Shown: piece after piece, positions 39,459 through 52,550 of the stretch
How positions within the stretch are numbered: the stretch's first letter is position 1
Layout of the letters: the number at the start of each line of letters is the position of its first letter
Assembly (NCBI GenBank): GCA_016802295.1
Contig: JAESIW010000065.1
Coordinates: 1,116,001-1,180,000, forward strand
From: Brachionus rotundiformis
Taxonomy: Eukaryota > Rotifera > Eurotatoria > Ploima > Brachionidae
Reading direction: 5' to 3'
Length of the DNA stretch: 64,000 nt
Made by a program: the position numbers and the translations under genes
Notes under the pieces: generated by a model
Databases searched by the model: none
What the model saw: only the letters and a program-made list of their open reading frames with translations
Told to the model about the DNA's origin: nothing

Positions 39459-42400
39459 TTATTTTACAAAATCTTTTATTGATTTTATTATTTTAAGTTC
39501 AACTATTTTACCAACTTCTTCTTCTGTTTTGTTGGTCAACTCGTTTTGATAAAGCTTCAGAGAAAATAATAAATAATTAAAATTAAATTTTTTATAAAGA
39601 AAATTACAATCAATAAAGGATATTTTTTTTGCATGTATTCAATATAGTTTAAAACATTTCGTTTAATTTTAGAGCAATTTTTAAACATTTGCTCATTTTC
39701 GATTATTCTCACAGGAATCCTTAAAATAATATTCTTAGAGTTAATAATTTGAATAGATTAAAATAGTACTTAAGTGCACCGTCGGAAAGTTCTTTAGAAT
39801 TTTTCAAAAATTCTCCATTTTCGCCAAGAACAAATGAATAATCTTTAGATTAAATTAATTTGAGAAAATTCTTATTCATTTCTATCATTTACTTGTGCAA
39901 ATATGATTATCAAAAATTGGATTTTTTTCTACATACTCTCCATAAATACTCAAAAATTTCTCGTGGAAATTTCGTGGAGCAAAATCTAAAAGTAAAAGAA
40001 TCATTATCATTTAAATAATTAATATCAAACTATAGTCATTTTTACAACATAACCTATTAATTTGAAATCAATTCATTTAATATTTTATATCAAATGCTTT
40101 TTAACTTTTTTTTAAATAGGTCTTTTTTCCTAAAAAGATATTTTAAATTAAAAAATTTATTTTTGATGACTGGATAGTTTTTTTTTAATCTTTTAATTGA
40201 AAATATAAAATAAAAAAAAAAAACTTAAATTTAGTAAATCTAAAAATTTACCTCTAAAATGATCATCTAAGTCAATTTTCATATTTAATTGATAATCGGG
40301 AAATTTCATTCTAATAGATTGATAGATAATTTTGGATAGCCTTACATTTCGATCATTTAAATAATCTGATTTATTTTTGACAATGTTTTGAAAGTCTTCA
40401 ATAGCTTGTTCGTTTAGAATATTTAAATTTAAAAGGAGGTAATTTTTTTTTATAATATCGCCAATATTCAAATTATTTCTTAATTTTTCATAAATAATTG
40501 TGAGATAGTTTTTCAATTCATTTTTTTGCTGTTGAGTGATCTTAGCTTCTTGGCAATTTATGTCATACAAGGTGTACAATTCGGTAAACTTGAACAAGTG
40601 CTCATATGAACTAAATAGCCTAAACTGTAAATTATCGTTCTGAAAGGTCGGATTGCATAATATTTCACACAAAGATAGAAAGGAATCAATCAATTCCTTG
40701 TTTAAAACAGGTGAATAGAACTGAGATACTTTTATCAACCTTGAAATAAAAAACAAATGTCTTACTAATTTGAATAAATTAAAATTTAGAAATTCCTCCA
40801 AATTTTCATCCTGAATGTTGTTCGATTTTAAATATTTAGAAATTTCGGCAAAATTTTTGACAAAAAGCTGGAAACTTTGCATCCTCAAACTACTCAGGTC
40901 AATAAAGCCATAATTTATGGATTTTTTGTTTAGCAAATAGGCAAGCTTTTCAATAAAAGCCAGGGTAGTTAGGCAATTGCGCACCGGTTTGTAGTCATAA
41001 TTTATTTTGGTTAAGTCAATTTTTTGTGCTGGATCTTTGGGTAGATTTATCTTAATCGATTTGGTCTCAAAGTTGTTCAATGATAAATTAAATATGAGCT
41101 CATTGAATGATTTGGTCAATATTTTAATAAGGATTTGAGAATTTTCGACCACTAGACGATTATTTATCATTCCTAAATTGCGGACTAATTCATTTATATA
41201 AATTTGATCTTCGAATAAATAGAATCTTATATTTTTCTCAAACGACTCTAGTATTGTTGATAAATTGTCAGAAAAGTACTTTAAATTTGCACAAGCATAC
41301 AGTGGATATAAATTGGTTAGCTTAAAGCGTTCGGCAATTTCAGTATTGAAAAAATTTGGAAAAAAGTTTGTCAGGCAATAGACAAGGCTGTCATTTAACA
41401 TGCTTGAGTCGTTTTTAATTTTCAAAGAATCCAATATGAGATTAAAATTTGAAGGCTGGAAATTGAAATATTTGGAGTCAATGGCGCCAAGGAGACGCTT
41501 GATTGAAAAAAAATCCATATTTTCCATTATTTCTTTGGTTTTCTCTGTCAACAGTTGGTCGAAATCGAATTCTTTTCTAAAATCGTTCCTATTATCAAAA
41601 GCTTTTCTAAAAACTTTAATTGAGAATGCATATTTGTATATGTTTTGACTATCTTTTGAATGTATAAGCCTATTCTTAAAATATTCTATCACATTGTCCG
41701 AGTTTGGTACTTTAAGTCTGTTAGAGCTCGAAAATACGGAAAAAAACTTGATAAACAATTCAAATCTTTCAAAATCATCGGACAGATTTTTTAAATTAGA
41801 AACAATTATATAAAAATTTTCTTCAAATAATTTCTTATAGCTAGAGTAAGAGCCAAATATTTGGTTATTTTTATTCAAATTTTGGATATAAATTTTGTCC
41901 AATACGACAAAAAGATCGGCTAATGTGTGCATATTTTCCTTGAGTTCTGGTTGATTTTGCGATTTTTCGATAAGCATTTGAAAATATTTCACTTGGGTAT
42001 CCATGGTAAGCATTGGCGAGTAGAGTCTGATGGCAGACAAGACCAGTGGAAGGTCCGAAACGTTTAAATTTATATTAGGAAATAAATCATCTAAACTATT
42101 TGACTGATGTCCAGTGTTCAAATCTTTAAAAGAGTCTATCATTTGAAAGACTTTTTTATTGACTATGTCAGCCGAACGAGAGAAAGACTCGAATTTGGAT
42201 GGCGAGAATGGCTTCCGAAGTATAAAAAAACCTCGATGGTAATTTAAGAGATCATTCAGATCAAAATGATTCAAATTTTCATAATATAATTTTTCTAGCT
42301 TGAGTACCAAAGGGTTGTCTTTAAAGTTTTTGTCTAATAAGTTCATCAAACGGAAGAGAATAGCGTGTTCCTTAGGGGTAAGTTGGTCCAAATTTTTCAA

Positions 42401-42760
42401 AAAGTAATCTTTTGTGGCTAAAAAGTCATGCCTTGAATTTATTTTGTTTATCAATGAGATCAATAAGGGGTTAAATTCGTTAAATTTTAGAATAAGTTCG
42501 ATACCGTCGATTATCTTTTTGTCCTTGGAAAAGTTTGTCCATCTCATTTGGTTGAGATTTTCAAAAAAAATTTGTAATATCCCTGAGAGTTTCTTGAAAT
42601 TTTTAATTTTTTTTGTCTCATTAGTCTCTTGTAAATAAACTGTTTCAACGCTGGATTCTCTGACATAGAATCTGTTCTTTGCAATGCCAATGCAGCATGG
42701 TTTTAAAACTTTATAAGGGTTAATTTTATACGAATAGCGATAGCTTAATATCTTGTTCAT
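39459..42760 (-). CDS. divergent FASTK/RAP-type mitochondrial protein
   Basis: One large exon, 42760-40252, followed by 39985-39893, 39842-39770, 39719-39608 and 39554-39459; all phases close (about 980 aa). The body is long, Leu/Asn/Phe-rich and alpha-helical with repeated helix-pair patterns. The N-terminus is rich in basic residues, Ser and Tyr without acidic residues (MNKILSYRYSYKINPYKVLK), which fits a mitochondrial presequence. The last 130 residues have the outline of a RAP domain (SFVLGENGEFL, then IPVRIIENEQMFKNC and a helix), which in FASTKD proteins ends mitochondrial RNA-handling factors. The match is by pattern only; the usual GF-VV-IPYxEW signature is weak. It is divergent from the STX8-like gene (375-bp spacer). 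Confidence 0.5.
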
Positions 42761-43135
42761 TTTTAAAAAAAATATATTTAAATTTTTTTAATATAAACTT
42801 TGTTTTCTTTCATGTACAATCAAGTCATAATCTTTACAATTTTTTAATTTATTTAAAAAAAAAATTAGCCACACTAAACAACCTACACCAAAAAATAAAT
42901 TTTTGACCACAAGAATTTTATTTTGTATTTTTTTTCGAAAATTTAATGCTTTATAATAAAATTTTTAGACTTATTTTATATTTCTGAATTAATGTTAAAA
43001 TAATTTTTTTATACAAAAATTAATTTGGAGTCATATTATGCGTTTTTTTACTAACTAAAATAAATAATATTTTTGAAATTTTAATTTTGCTTTAGATAAA
43101 AAATTCAAAGTAATATTTATTCCGAAAAAAAAAGT

Positions 43136-44166
43136 ATGATGTCGGAAAAATGGTAAATAACTGGTATTTCTTTAAAATTTGAAATAAACATCGGTTTAAG
43201 GCTAAAAGAGCATGATAATTTGGAAAAATTGCTCCAAAAAGCTAATCAAAATCTTAATGATCGAGCTAAATATCCAAAAACAAGTTCAAATTATAACAAA
43301 GTAAACATAAATTTTGTTTTAAATTTTTTGGTTAAGATTTTTTAATATTAAGATTACCAATCAACTTAAAAATCAACTAGGAAAGATAGAAATAAGTATT
43401 AATGATCTTGAGAGAACTCTGGAAGAGTCTAATGGATCAAAATTGTTAGATTTTAAGATAAATTGTTAAATTAAAATACTTTTTAAATATCAAGGACATA
43501 TTTGGAAAAAAATCGCCGAACAAACATGCTAAATATATTAAAAACAAACTTAAAACAAATTGACCAAGGATTGAAAGGAGAAGGACCTAGTCAAAAGTAA
43601 ATAAAAAAATTTAATTTTTTGGTTAAATCTATTAATTTTTTGAATGTAGAGATTCTTTATTGATTGATTTTGAAGCATTTAATTCACAACCGACAGAAAC
43701 AGATGAGACGATAAATTTTAATTCCGAACAATTATCTGTACAACATGATAGGATAATTCAGAGTATGAGGTTTTTTTTTTTTTCAAAAAGATTAATGATA
43801 TTTCGTTAAAGATCAGGACAAGGGATTGGAAACATTGTCACATGTGATACAAAATCAAAAGAGAATAGCAACAACTATAGGAACTGAAGTTGATAGACAA
43901 AATGGTAGCTTTGAAAATTTATTTTAAAATTTAAGTTAATTTTTTTAGACCTGATTGATTCAATGGGAGATAAAATGGATAATTTGAATGAAGGATTAAT
44001 CAAAGAAACCAGAAATACTCGATTAATAATGCACAAATCAGGAACTTGTGGTAAATTTTTTGTTTTTGTCACATTCTGTAAAATTACTAATATCGCCAAA
44101 GGTCTTTGGATGATAGTGCTGATTCTTTTGATTGCAATAATTATCATTGCTGCCATTCCAATTTAA
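43136..44166 (+). CDS. STX8: syntaxin-8-like Qc-SNARE
   Basis: Tail-anchored SNARE of late endosome fusion. Eight small exons with closing phases: 43136-43152, 43201-43300, 43353-43444, 43495-43596, 43650-43762, 43812-43904, 43949-44050, 44102-44166. It has an N-terminal helical region, then the SNARE heptads: HDRIIQNQDKGLETLSHVIQ, KRIATTIGTEVDRQNDLID, GDKMDNLNEGLIKETR. The central layer residue is Gln in EVDRQN, as in Qc-SNAREs. After SGTCG comes the C-terminal anchor LWMIVLILLIAIIIIAAIPI. The linker CG before the anchor resembles vertebrate STX8 (ASCG). The last intron (44051-44101) is 51 nt and open in frame, so its retention would add 17 residues before the anchor. Confidence 0.88.
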
Positions 44167-46852
44167 AGACTAGATACAATTTTGAAATTCTTGATTAATT
44201 TTTATAACATTTATTTATTTTCTTTTAATTTATAAAATAATTTTAAAAATAAACATTGTTTTCAATTATTTTTAATACTAAATTATGTAACTTTATTTAA
44301 ACGTACAGTTAAATTGATTAAAGCCATAGGTAACTTTTCTTCTCAAAACAAACAAATTAGGTATAAATATTCAATCTTCTTGGTATAATAAACCAAAATG
44401 ATCATTGGAAGTAAACTTGATTGATTTTATAGGGAGTTTTTGGCGTACCAAGTAACATGCTTATTAAAATTCTTAGCACAATTTAAGTGTTTATTTATAT
44501 TTTAATTGCATTTTAAAAAAAATCAATTAATTGACATTGAGTTTTCGTTTTAATGGCAAACTAAAAGCGAAATATTAAACCAATATTAGTTTATACACAC
44601 TAGTTTAAAAAAAAAAGCTATTACATAATAAAAGTTAATGCTTTATTTTAATATTTGTTTAGACTTAATCAAGATTTAATATTATTTAATAATCTAATTA
44701 GCTTTAAAATGTCTTATCTTTGGATATAAATTTCAATTAGATTATCAAAATAAAGCTACTTTATGGATACTAGCAATAAATAACTAATTAATATATTTTT
44801 GAATGGAATGCCAAGTATCCTGAGGTAAACTATTTTTTCAACTGGTTAAATTGTAAATCAATAAATAAAAAATCTTTAGAGATAGATTTTTTTACATGTG
44901 CTCTTTAAAATCATGTTTTAGGTAATTTGAGATTTTCAATGAATGATTAGAAAATTATCATTAGCTTGAAGCAATAAAAATTAATTTTAGTGATTTAAGA
45001 GCTTAAATTAAAACCTTATTGTTAATGATGAATTACTTTAAAACTGTTCAGAAATTTTGTTTTTTTCTCATAAAAAAATTCCATTTGAGATTTCTATGTT
45101 ACTTGTATTTTTTTTAAACAAATAAAAGTAAAGAAAAAAAATTCATTAAGGCTTTATTTAAAAAGAAACAATTTAGGGAATATTTTTGTTTTTTTTCTCA
45201 TCGTTTCTTGGTACTTTATGATTGAAGCTCGACGATTCGAGCAAAAAAGCCATTTGTCTCCTAATTTTAATTTTAGGTAAATAACATACCTTGTAAACAT
45301 TCTGAAAGAAACTTAAATTTCACGATTTTAAGCGGAGGGAGCATTTATTTTATACTAAATTCAATTTCATTATACACTCAGCACACAAATAATATTCAAA
45401 TTCAAAATAAATTGTCATTTTTATTTTTGATTCAGAATTTCAATTAAATTTTTTACTCAATTTTTTTTTTAATTGAGGTAATATTATCTACAAGCCTTGT
45501 TAATTTGATACAAATTTTCCATAAACATAAATCTTGCTCCGTTTACCAATCTTTTCCAAATTAAAATTAGAATCTTGTCAAAAGACTTAATTGCTCAATT
45601 AGCTTATGTCGATTTCTAGAAAATACTTGACAAAATATCTGTCGTCAAAATATTTCCCAATGTTTTACCTAAATGAAGCCATGCATTCTCTTTTAATAGA
45701 CTCAATATTTTTCTTTTTAACAAGTAGAAAAGACCTTGTTTTCATTGAAATAAAGCGAAACCTTCTATTCAATTTAGTTTTAGAAATTGATAAATTTTAT
45801 TAAAGGTTTCTTTTATTTTTAAATATATTAAAATATTAAATATTAAGGATATAAAAATCCTATTTTTCAAGTCATCTTTAATTGATATTTCGCTCTAGAG
45901 GATTCGTTAACAATATTAGTGAAATCTTACTAAGATTTCTCATTTATTATATCATTAGTTAAGTCAATTAAATACAAATTGAATTAATCATTTTTCAAGT
46001 TTTAGAAAATTTTAACTGTCAAGATCATTAGTATTTTTAATCATATTTTGAGCATTTTGAGTTAATGAAAAATTATTAGTTAAAATAAGATTGGTTTCTA
46101 TGGGTTATAAGAAAAATCGAATAATTGACATACATTCTTGTTAAAAATATAATCTAATTTAAAAAATTCTAATTATAATAGATTTAATTTCGAGAAAAAA
46201 AAAGACTATTTAGATAAAATTTTTCACTTCATAGTTCCTATTTCGAAAATAAGCCTTTTTTAAGAATTTTGTATTTTGCTAACCTTTTGTTTATTTTATA
46301 AATTAATAAAATTATGTTATTTCTAAAAATGTAATATTAAGTTGACATAGTGATGCTGAAAATTATTGACCTTTAATTTGGTCAATAAAATTTAAGTTCA
46401 TCGTCACATCATAAAATTACCTCTAAGAATTAGAGTAGGCTTTATTTATTTGAGTCAAGGTATAGCACAGTTGATGTGATAGAAAGCCAAATCAAGCCTA
46501 AATTCTAATTTTAATTAAAAGAAATTTATATTTGTTTTCAAATTTATACTCAAAGCAAATATTTAAATTTTAAGTTAAAAAATTTATTCTTTATATTTCA
46601 TTCAACATTTAAGAAAAAATGTCTAAATTATGCTTAAAATCAAAATAAATTAGTTTCAAAAATTCTTTTATTTTAAGACCAAATTTTAAGACATTTGTTA
46701 ATAAATTTTGAATGAAAAGATAATTATAAATCTCATAAGTTTAATGCTACTCTTATTACCTTAACAACAACTAGATTTTAGCTATCATTTACAACAATTT
46801 GATAAGAATAAAAATTTAGATTATTAAAAATCTGTTCCCCCAAAACTCAGGT
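44167..46852. other. intergenic, nothing recognised
   Basis: 2.7 kb of AT-rich sequence between the STX8-like gene and the next coiled-coil gene. Only short low-complexity open stretches occur. A weak X-box-like match (12 of 14, ATTACCTTAACAAC, 46755-46768) lies about 85 bp before the next start codon. Confidence 0.5.
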
Positions 46853-49800
46853 ATGAACAGACGATTTTTTATGAATGAAGCCCAACCACAGGGATGTAAG
46901 AATTAATTATTAAAATAAAGCTAATTTGAAATTTAAATTTAAATTCAAGTCCCTTTTATATTCGGTCATCCGTATTTTCAGACAGCGAATTTGAACGACT
47001 ACGACCAAGTTTATGAAATTCAAGAACCTGAAGCCAATGAATCTAAAGACAACTTGGCAAACCATTCCGCAAATGATGAGCAACATGCTAGCGAGAAAAT
47101 ACTTGATGACGATAATTTGACCAAAAGTCTTTCATCTGATCAGCTTCGTATCGATCCAAACTATAAATGGCTATTAAAAGACCTAAATTTAAGCAACCAA
47201 ACACGAGTCATTGATGTTACCGATATTCTTGAAGGGAAAAAAGATAATACAGAAACTAAAGAAGAAAACGAGGAAATCATTCAGTCTTTAAATGAACATA
47301 GTGTCCAGCCAGAGGAAGCTGACGAAATCATTGACCAAGAAGATGATCCAGTAAAGCTTTTTTATCCAAATAATGACCAGTTGATCACACACACATCTCT
47401 TAACAACACTAGTCATGATTTAGATGATGTGACCATAAATACAAATAATTCGTACCTAAAACCCGAAGAAGGATATGATGCTTTTGACGAAGATCATAAA
47501 AATGATGAGAGCTGTATAAATAGATTATATGAAAAATTGGTAAAACCATCATATGATTCTGACAAACAAAACGAAACTGTTGAAAATCAGCAAAGTGATT
47601 ATGAAAACTCGCATGATACGAGTATGGAAAAAAGCGATAATGAATTTGAGAATGATGACCATGTGAAGCGCAGGTCAAATTTTGGTAAAAGCTTTGAAGC
47701 ATCGTTGAGCAGTATGGACAATTTAATTGACAGATTAGATAATGGAATGAAACTAAAACGAAACAAAGAAAGACCCAAGAACGAGACTGAGAAAAAAATG
47801 GTCCAAAGTGAAGACTCAAGCAAAATAGTTGAATCGTTAAAACAAGAGTGGTCAAATATGTTTTCCAAGCTAGAGCATGACTATAAAAATAAATTGGACG
47901 AACAGCAAAAATTAAATGATATGAAGTTAAAATCATTACATGATGAAATCAAAAAGTGTATTATTGAGCAAGAGAAGTTTATAAATAAAATTCCAAACAA
48001 TAATACTGAAAAAGAAATTAAGAAGGATGAAAATAATTTCCAGTCAACTATCACTATTTCAGAAAATTTGAAACCAGTAGCTAAAGTTGATGCTTCGACA
48101 GCTACTAATGACTCAATAAACCCGAACACTTTTAATGATAATGCTAAATACATTGCCAACTTAAGGACAGAACTAAAATCTAAGCATGCAAGGCATATAC
48201 AAGATCTGAAAGATTATTATGAAAAAGAAATTGAAGATTTGAAATATAGACTAGATCTTTATGAGGAAAGATATGGAACTGATCCCAACGATGAGACTGA
48301 AAAATCAAAAGAAAATGAAATAAAGCTAAAATATGAACAATTGAGTGAAATAAATGCCGATTTAAAAGAATCAAATGCAGCTTTGATACATAAATTGGTA
48401 TGTGATTTGTTAAATTACTTAAAGATAAAAATTTTTATTGAAAAAAATATTTAATGAAGTCGTATTTATTTTAGATTATTTTTTTAAGAATAATTTAGTA
48501 GACTTCCAATTATTTTTCAACTCTATATTAAATGAAATTAAAGATTTATTTTATTCACTAAAAGCACACTTTAAGGAAGCTCCCAAGGTTGATCCAAAAA
48601 GCTTTCGGCTTTGTTTAAAATGGTTTTTTTTTAACAAAATTTATCTAGTATAAAATTGAATAAGAAAAGTAGTAAAGCTAAAAATTCACAGGATAGTTAA
48701 AGTATGAATGTAATAAAATTTAAAAATAAATAATAAATTAAAAAAATATATATTTGTTTTTATATTTGTAGTTTATTTGATGATCTTATTTAATATATCC
48801 AGGAGAGTAACAAAATTTTGTCTATACTTGATTAATGAGTTGTCCAGTAATGGTTTATTTCTTTTCACAAAAATTTTAAGAATAGTTTGTTCGATCTCTC
48901 TTTTATACTTTTTAGTTTATAAGTTTTATGAATCGCATTGATTGAGGTTTTAAATGGGAAGTGTTTATTTGATTTAAAAATTGATTTTGGACTTTTTGTA
49001 AAAAGGTATTGATTTTTGTTGTATCTGAGTTAATCATAACAAAGTAGTAGTCGTATAAAAAAAATCTTCAACTTCCTAAATACACAAATTATTAAAAAAT
49101 TTATCAAAAAATCCAATTTCAAATATCTAAAATGATTGAGGCATTACCTTCAGGTAGAAGTAAAATAACCTTAATTCTAATATAAATAGAAAAATATTAC
49201 TAATTTAAAAGCCTTATGGTAATTTGGGAACATAGCCTCAGAGAAAATATTCGTATTCGTAAAAGAACGAAATGATAAGTGTTTAAATTATAATGAACTT
49301 TACCACAGTTAAATAAAAAAAAAATTAATCAGTTAGATAAAACTTTATTTTTATTAATTTTAAAAGGAAGAATGTAATGAACATATTAGCTATTTAAAAC
49401 AAGAAAACTATGAATTGACCAGCAATTTGGGTCAAATGAACTCAAAGTTGAAATATGCTGAAGACAGGATTCAGGCTCTGCAAGAAAGCTATGCTGGTTT
49501 AGAATCTCAATTATCTGAATCAATTAAAGTATCTTTAAAATAGATAAAATGATCAAACGTATTAATACAAAATAAAATTTAGCTTCAGGATAAATATGTA
49601 CGTGAATTGCAAGGTGAAAAACGAAATTTAATGAAAAAAGTCCAAGAAAATGAAGATTTTCAGATGAATATAAAATACTATGAGCAAAAATGTGAAAGCT
49701 ATGAATTAAAGCTAGACGAAAGAGATACCATCATAACTCGTCTAAAGGCTAAACTAACTCAAGCAGAGACCGACTTCAACAGGCTAGAATTTGAATACCA

Positions 49801-50744
49801 GAAGCTTAAAAATTCCGCAAAATCTAGGTAATTAAAAATAAAAATCAAGATTTTGATTATAAAACATTGTTTGTTAAGCAATTTAAGCGTATCAAACCAA
49901 CAACCATATATAGCATCCAACGCTGCCAAAGAGAACAATGCTCCTTTACAATTGCCAATCAAAACTCAAAATAGATTCTCAGTTCCAAATATGGGAGAAA
50001 GTCAAAATCAATTTAATCAGGTGCTAATCTCTCCCAGAAAGCAATCACCGGCAAGAAACTTGAGCAACCAACAACTGACAATTCTATGTAATGTAAACAC
50101 TCCAAACAACAACCAATATTCTTCTTCATCCTCATCGTCTAAATCTCCCGGTCTAACCAGATCGCGCTCACCATCTATTAACAAATATGATATTCAGGAA
50201 AGCAAATTATCAAGTGAAACCAACAAAGTGAACCAAACTCCACAAGAAGGTTTAATTCGATTCCAAAGTGAGTCATTCAGTAAAATAAATAAACATTATT
50301 CTTCAATAAATACTTCTACTTTAATAAATTCTGCAATAAAAAGATCATTTAAATCAACATCAAAAGATAGAGAAAGAAGATCTAGTCGGTGCTCATTCAT
50401 CTTGTCCAACGTATAATCGACCTAACACCAAATTTAATTCAAATATTTCACCACTACAGCAGCAAGCACAATCACAAGGTGCAAATGGACAAAATTTTAA
50501 AATTTCGGAGCTATCTCCAGAAAAGCAAATAAAATATATAGACAAATTAGAAAAAGAGTTTGATTTTTTAATGAAGCAAAGACAACAGTTAGATGCCAAG
50601 CTTACTCGCTTACCATACAAGGCAACAAATCCAAGTATGCATGCAATTAGAGAAAATATAGAAGAAGAACTTAATGTAGTAGAAAAGAAAATTGCTTCTG
50701 TTAAACTTGAATTGCGTAAATTAAACATTATTAAAACTCATTAG
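46853..50744 (+). CDS. acidic coiled-coil protein, possibly ciliary/centrosomal, with a frameshift near the end
   Basis: Five exons: 46853-46895, 46986-48397, 49367-49528, 49583-49827 and 49888-50744. The start MNRRFFMNEAQPQG was chosen because its splice closes in frame onto the big second exon. The first ~200 residues are acidic and disordered. Coiled coil follows through exons 2-4 (e.g. KSKHARHIQDLKDYYEKEIE), then a Ser-rich basic stretch (SSSSSSSKSPGLTRSRSP). The final ~110 residues (PEKQIKYIDKLEKEFDFLMK, LDAKLTRLPYKATNP) form a helical domain that reads well but in the next frame. One extra base near 50388 (CGG) would explain the shift; no splice pair does. Family not recognised; composition and a weak upstream X-box only hint at a ciliary role. 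Confidence 0.7.
48398..49366 (+). other. large intron of the coiled-coil gene
   Basis: 969-bp GT...AG intron of AT-rich sequence. A 71-codon open stretch at 48438-48653 has Phe/Leu/Lys-rich low-complexity composition and no splice sites that fit; I see nothing else. Confidence 0.5.
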
Positions 50745-51068
50745 AAAAGTCTTTTTTGCAAAAATATCTATCTAGTTATTGGGCTTGTGATTAAATGGAA
50801 AATTTAATTATTCTAATTTTTAATCGAATTTATTTTATAATTTTTATGGTGACTTTTATAACTTTTTTTTTTAAAAAAAAATCTTTTGCAAATTTTTTTT
50901 ATTTCCTCTAATAAATGATTAAATTTTTAAAATTATTCAATAAAAAAATCATTTCGATTTAAAGAAATTATTATATACATATTTTGAAAAATAATCACTA
51001 AGTAAAAAAAAAACAATAAAATTGAGCGCAATATCCTCCATTTGTTTGGATATCAAATTATGTAAAAA
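50745..51068. other. short intergenic spacer
   Basis: AT-rich, holding the probable 3' UTR of the coiled-coil gene and the promoter of the first twin membrane-protein gene. No defined site seen. Confidence 0.4.
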
Positions 51069-52346
51069 ATGAAAGGATCGAATGATTGGAGTATATATTC
51101 TGAAAAAACAGAATCTATTTCTTCGGAAAGCTCAACCTTTTTGACTTCAACTACCTATACATCAATATCATCATCTGAGGAAAAAAGTGGCTCAGAAGCA
51201 GAAAAAAAACTAAAATGCTGCAAAATTTGCTGTACTTTAATATCATTACCTATGTTGATCATAATTTTGTGCTTTTTTGTCTTGGTAAAATTTGATAGCA
51301 TGGACATGAATGATTTTGATGTGATCAAGGAAGAAAATGACCAAATAAATCTAAATGAATCGTTTGTAAGTAGTTTTGTAGATAAGTGTGCCAAATCAAA
51401 TAAGGACATTTTTGCTCTGATAAAAAAATTCAATTCCAGTAATCTGTGCCAGGCAGTGTTTATAGGTAGAAATTCTCTTATTACCAATAGTTTGTGTTTC
51501 TCGGAAACCTTTGGACTCAATTTGAACCAAGATTTAAATTATTCAAGTATTTTTTACATTGAGAGGCTAAAAGATAGAAAATACTTTGACATAAAACAGC
51601 TTGAATCTATTCGAAATAAAATCAGCTTGATTAGAACCGAGCACATGATTGAGCAAAGCGATTATGCTTGTTTTTTAGGCAATTCAGATGAAATTTTCGA
51701 AACATCGTCTTTTGGCAAAAAAATTTCCAAATTGACTTTTGCTTCCAATGAAACAAGCATTGATATTTCTGATTTTGATACCAATAATAAACAAAATTTC
51801 TACCTGGACATGAATGACTATTCAAGATTTGTTTTTATTCAAATCAACCAAACTCTTTTCCTAGATTTGTTTCCCATTTTGAGTAAGCAAGATCATTTCA
51901 TTAGCAAAAATATTTTGATTCCGGTCAAAAAATATCTCATTAGTAAAATTAATTTGAACAAGTATTCATCAACAATATTTTTCAAATTACTTCGATTTAT
52001 TTTGAGAATAAAAATAAGCTTTATAAGTTTTAAATATTTTCAACATGAAATTGAACAAAATTTAATTCAATCAAACTATTACACTCATTCAATCAATCAA
52101 AATTTTTCATCTTATACTTTTAATTTTATCAATAACACAGATTTTCAAGCCGATAATTTTACTTTTTATACTTCTAATTTTTCATATATAGATGTTGTAA
52201 CAAATTATTTTGGAGATTTTAATGAATCAAATGTTACTAGTTTTATTTCTGAATCTAACAATTTTACTTTATATTCAAATTTATCAATTTATAATATTTC
52301 AGAAGCTTCTTCTACTAGTCCAATAATTTCTTTTACTTTTAATTAA
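51069..52346 (+). CDS. single-pass membrane protein, twin gene A
   Basis: Intronless, 425 residues. The cytoplasmic start is Ser/Thr-rich and unlike twin B. Then come KKLKCCKICCTLISLP, a cysteine cluster suited to palmitoylation, and a membrane segment (about residues 55-75). With no signal peptide and the basic side first it is a type II protein. The extracellular part has many N-glycosylation sequons. SNLCQAVFIGRNSLITNSLC resembles the entry of a trypsin-like domain (where LTAAHC sits), but the histidine position is Leu and no catalytic Asp or Ser region is seen, so any protease fold would be inactive. The C-terminal 66 residues (from 52147) are Asn/Ser/Phe-rich, full of sequons and unique to this copy. 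Bases 51198-52146 match twin B (56141-57089) without visible difference. Confidence 0.72.
   Translation: MKGSNDWSIYSEKTESISSESSTFLTSTTYTSISSSEEKSGSEAEKKLKCCKICCTLISLPMLIIILCFFVLVKFDSMDMNDFDVIKEENDQINLNESFVSSFVDKCAKSNKDIFALIKKFNSSNLCQAVFIGRNSLITNSLCFSETFGLNLNQDLNYSSIFYIERLKDRKYFDIKQLESIRNKISLIRTEHMIEQSDYACFLGNSDEIFETSSFGKKISKLTFASNETSIDISDFDTNNKQNFYLDMNDYSRFVFIQINQTLFLDLFPILSKQDHFISKNILIPVKKYLISKINLNKYSSTIFFKLLRFILRIKISFISFKYFQHEIEQNLIQSNYYTHSINQNFSSYTFNFINNTDFQADNFTFYTSNFSYIDVVTNYFGDFNESNVTSFISESNNFTLYSNLSIYNISEASSTSPIISFTFN
51198..52146 (+). repeat. 949-bp identical tract, copy A
   Basis: Constant offset of 4943 bp to 56141-57089 with no indel and no substitution seen on direct comparison. 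Both borders lie inside the coding sequence, starting at GCAGAAAAAAAACTAAAATG and ending at CACAGATTTTC. Flanks are unrelated. Confidence 0.9.
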
Positions 52347-52550
52347 CGATCTATTCTAAATTTTTGATATTCCATTTTGTAATATTTATTAATAAGACCT
52401 TATTTAACATTAACTTCTGACTCGAATAAAAATCATATAAACCATATTTTTAATTTACGATTAATCTTTTTTTAATAAAAATAATTAAGGAAATATTTAT
52501 CTTCTATGGTTTATTGGCTTAACTATTAAAATTTATTAATTAATCAAACA

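Noticed and set aside
45606..45803. 65-codon frame in the 44-47 kb spacer
   Set aside because: Hydrophobic AT-rich composition, no supporting splice sites or neighbouring exons.
47409..47936. 175-codon minus-strand frame rich in His/Phe/Ser
   Set aside because: Typical antisense reading of an acidic coiled-coil exon.
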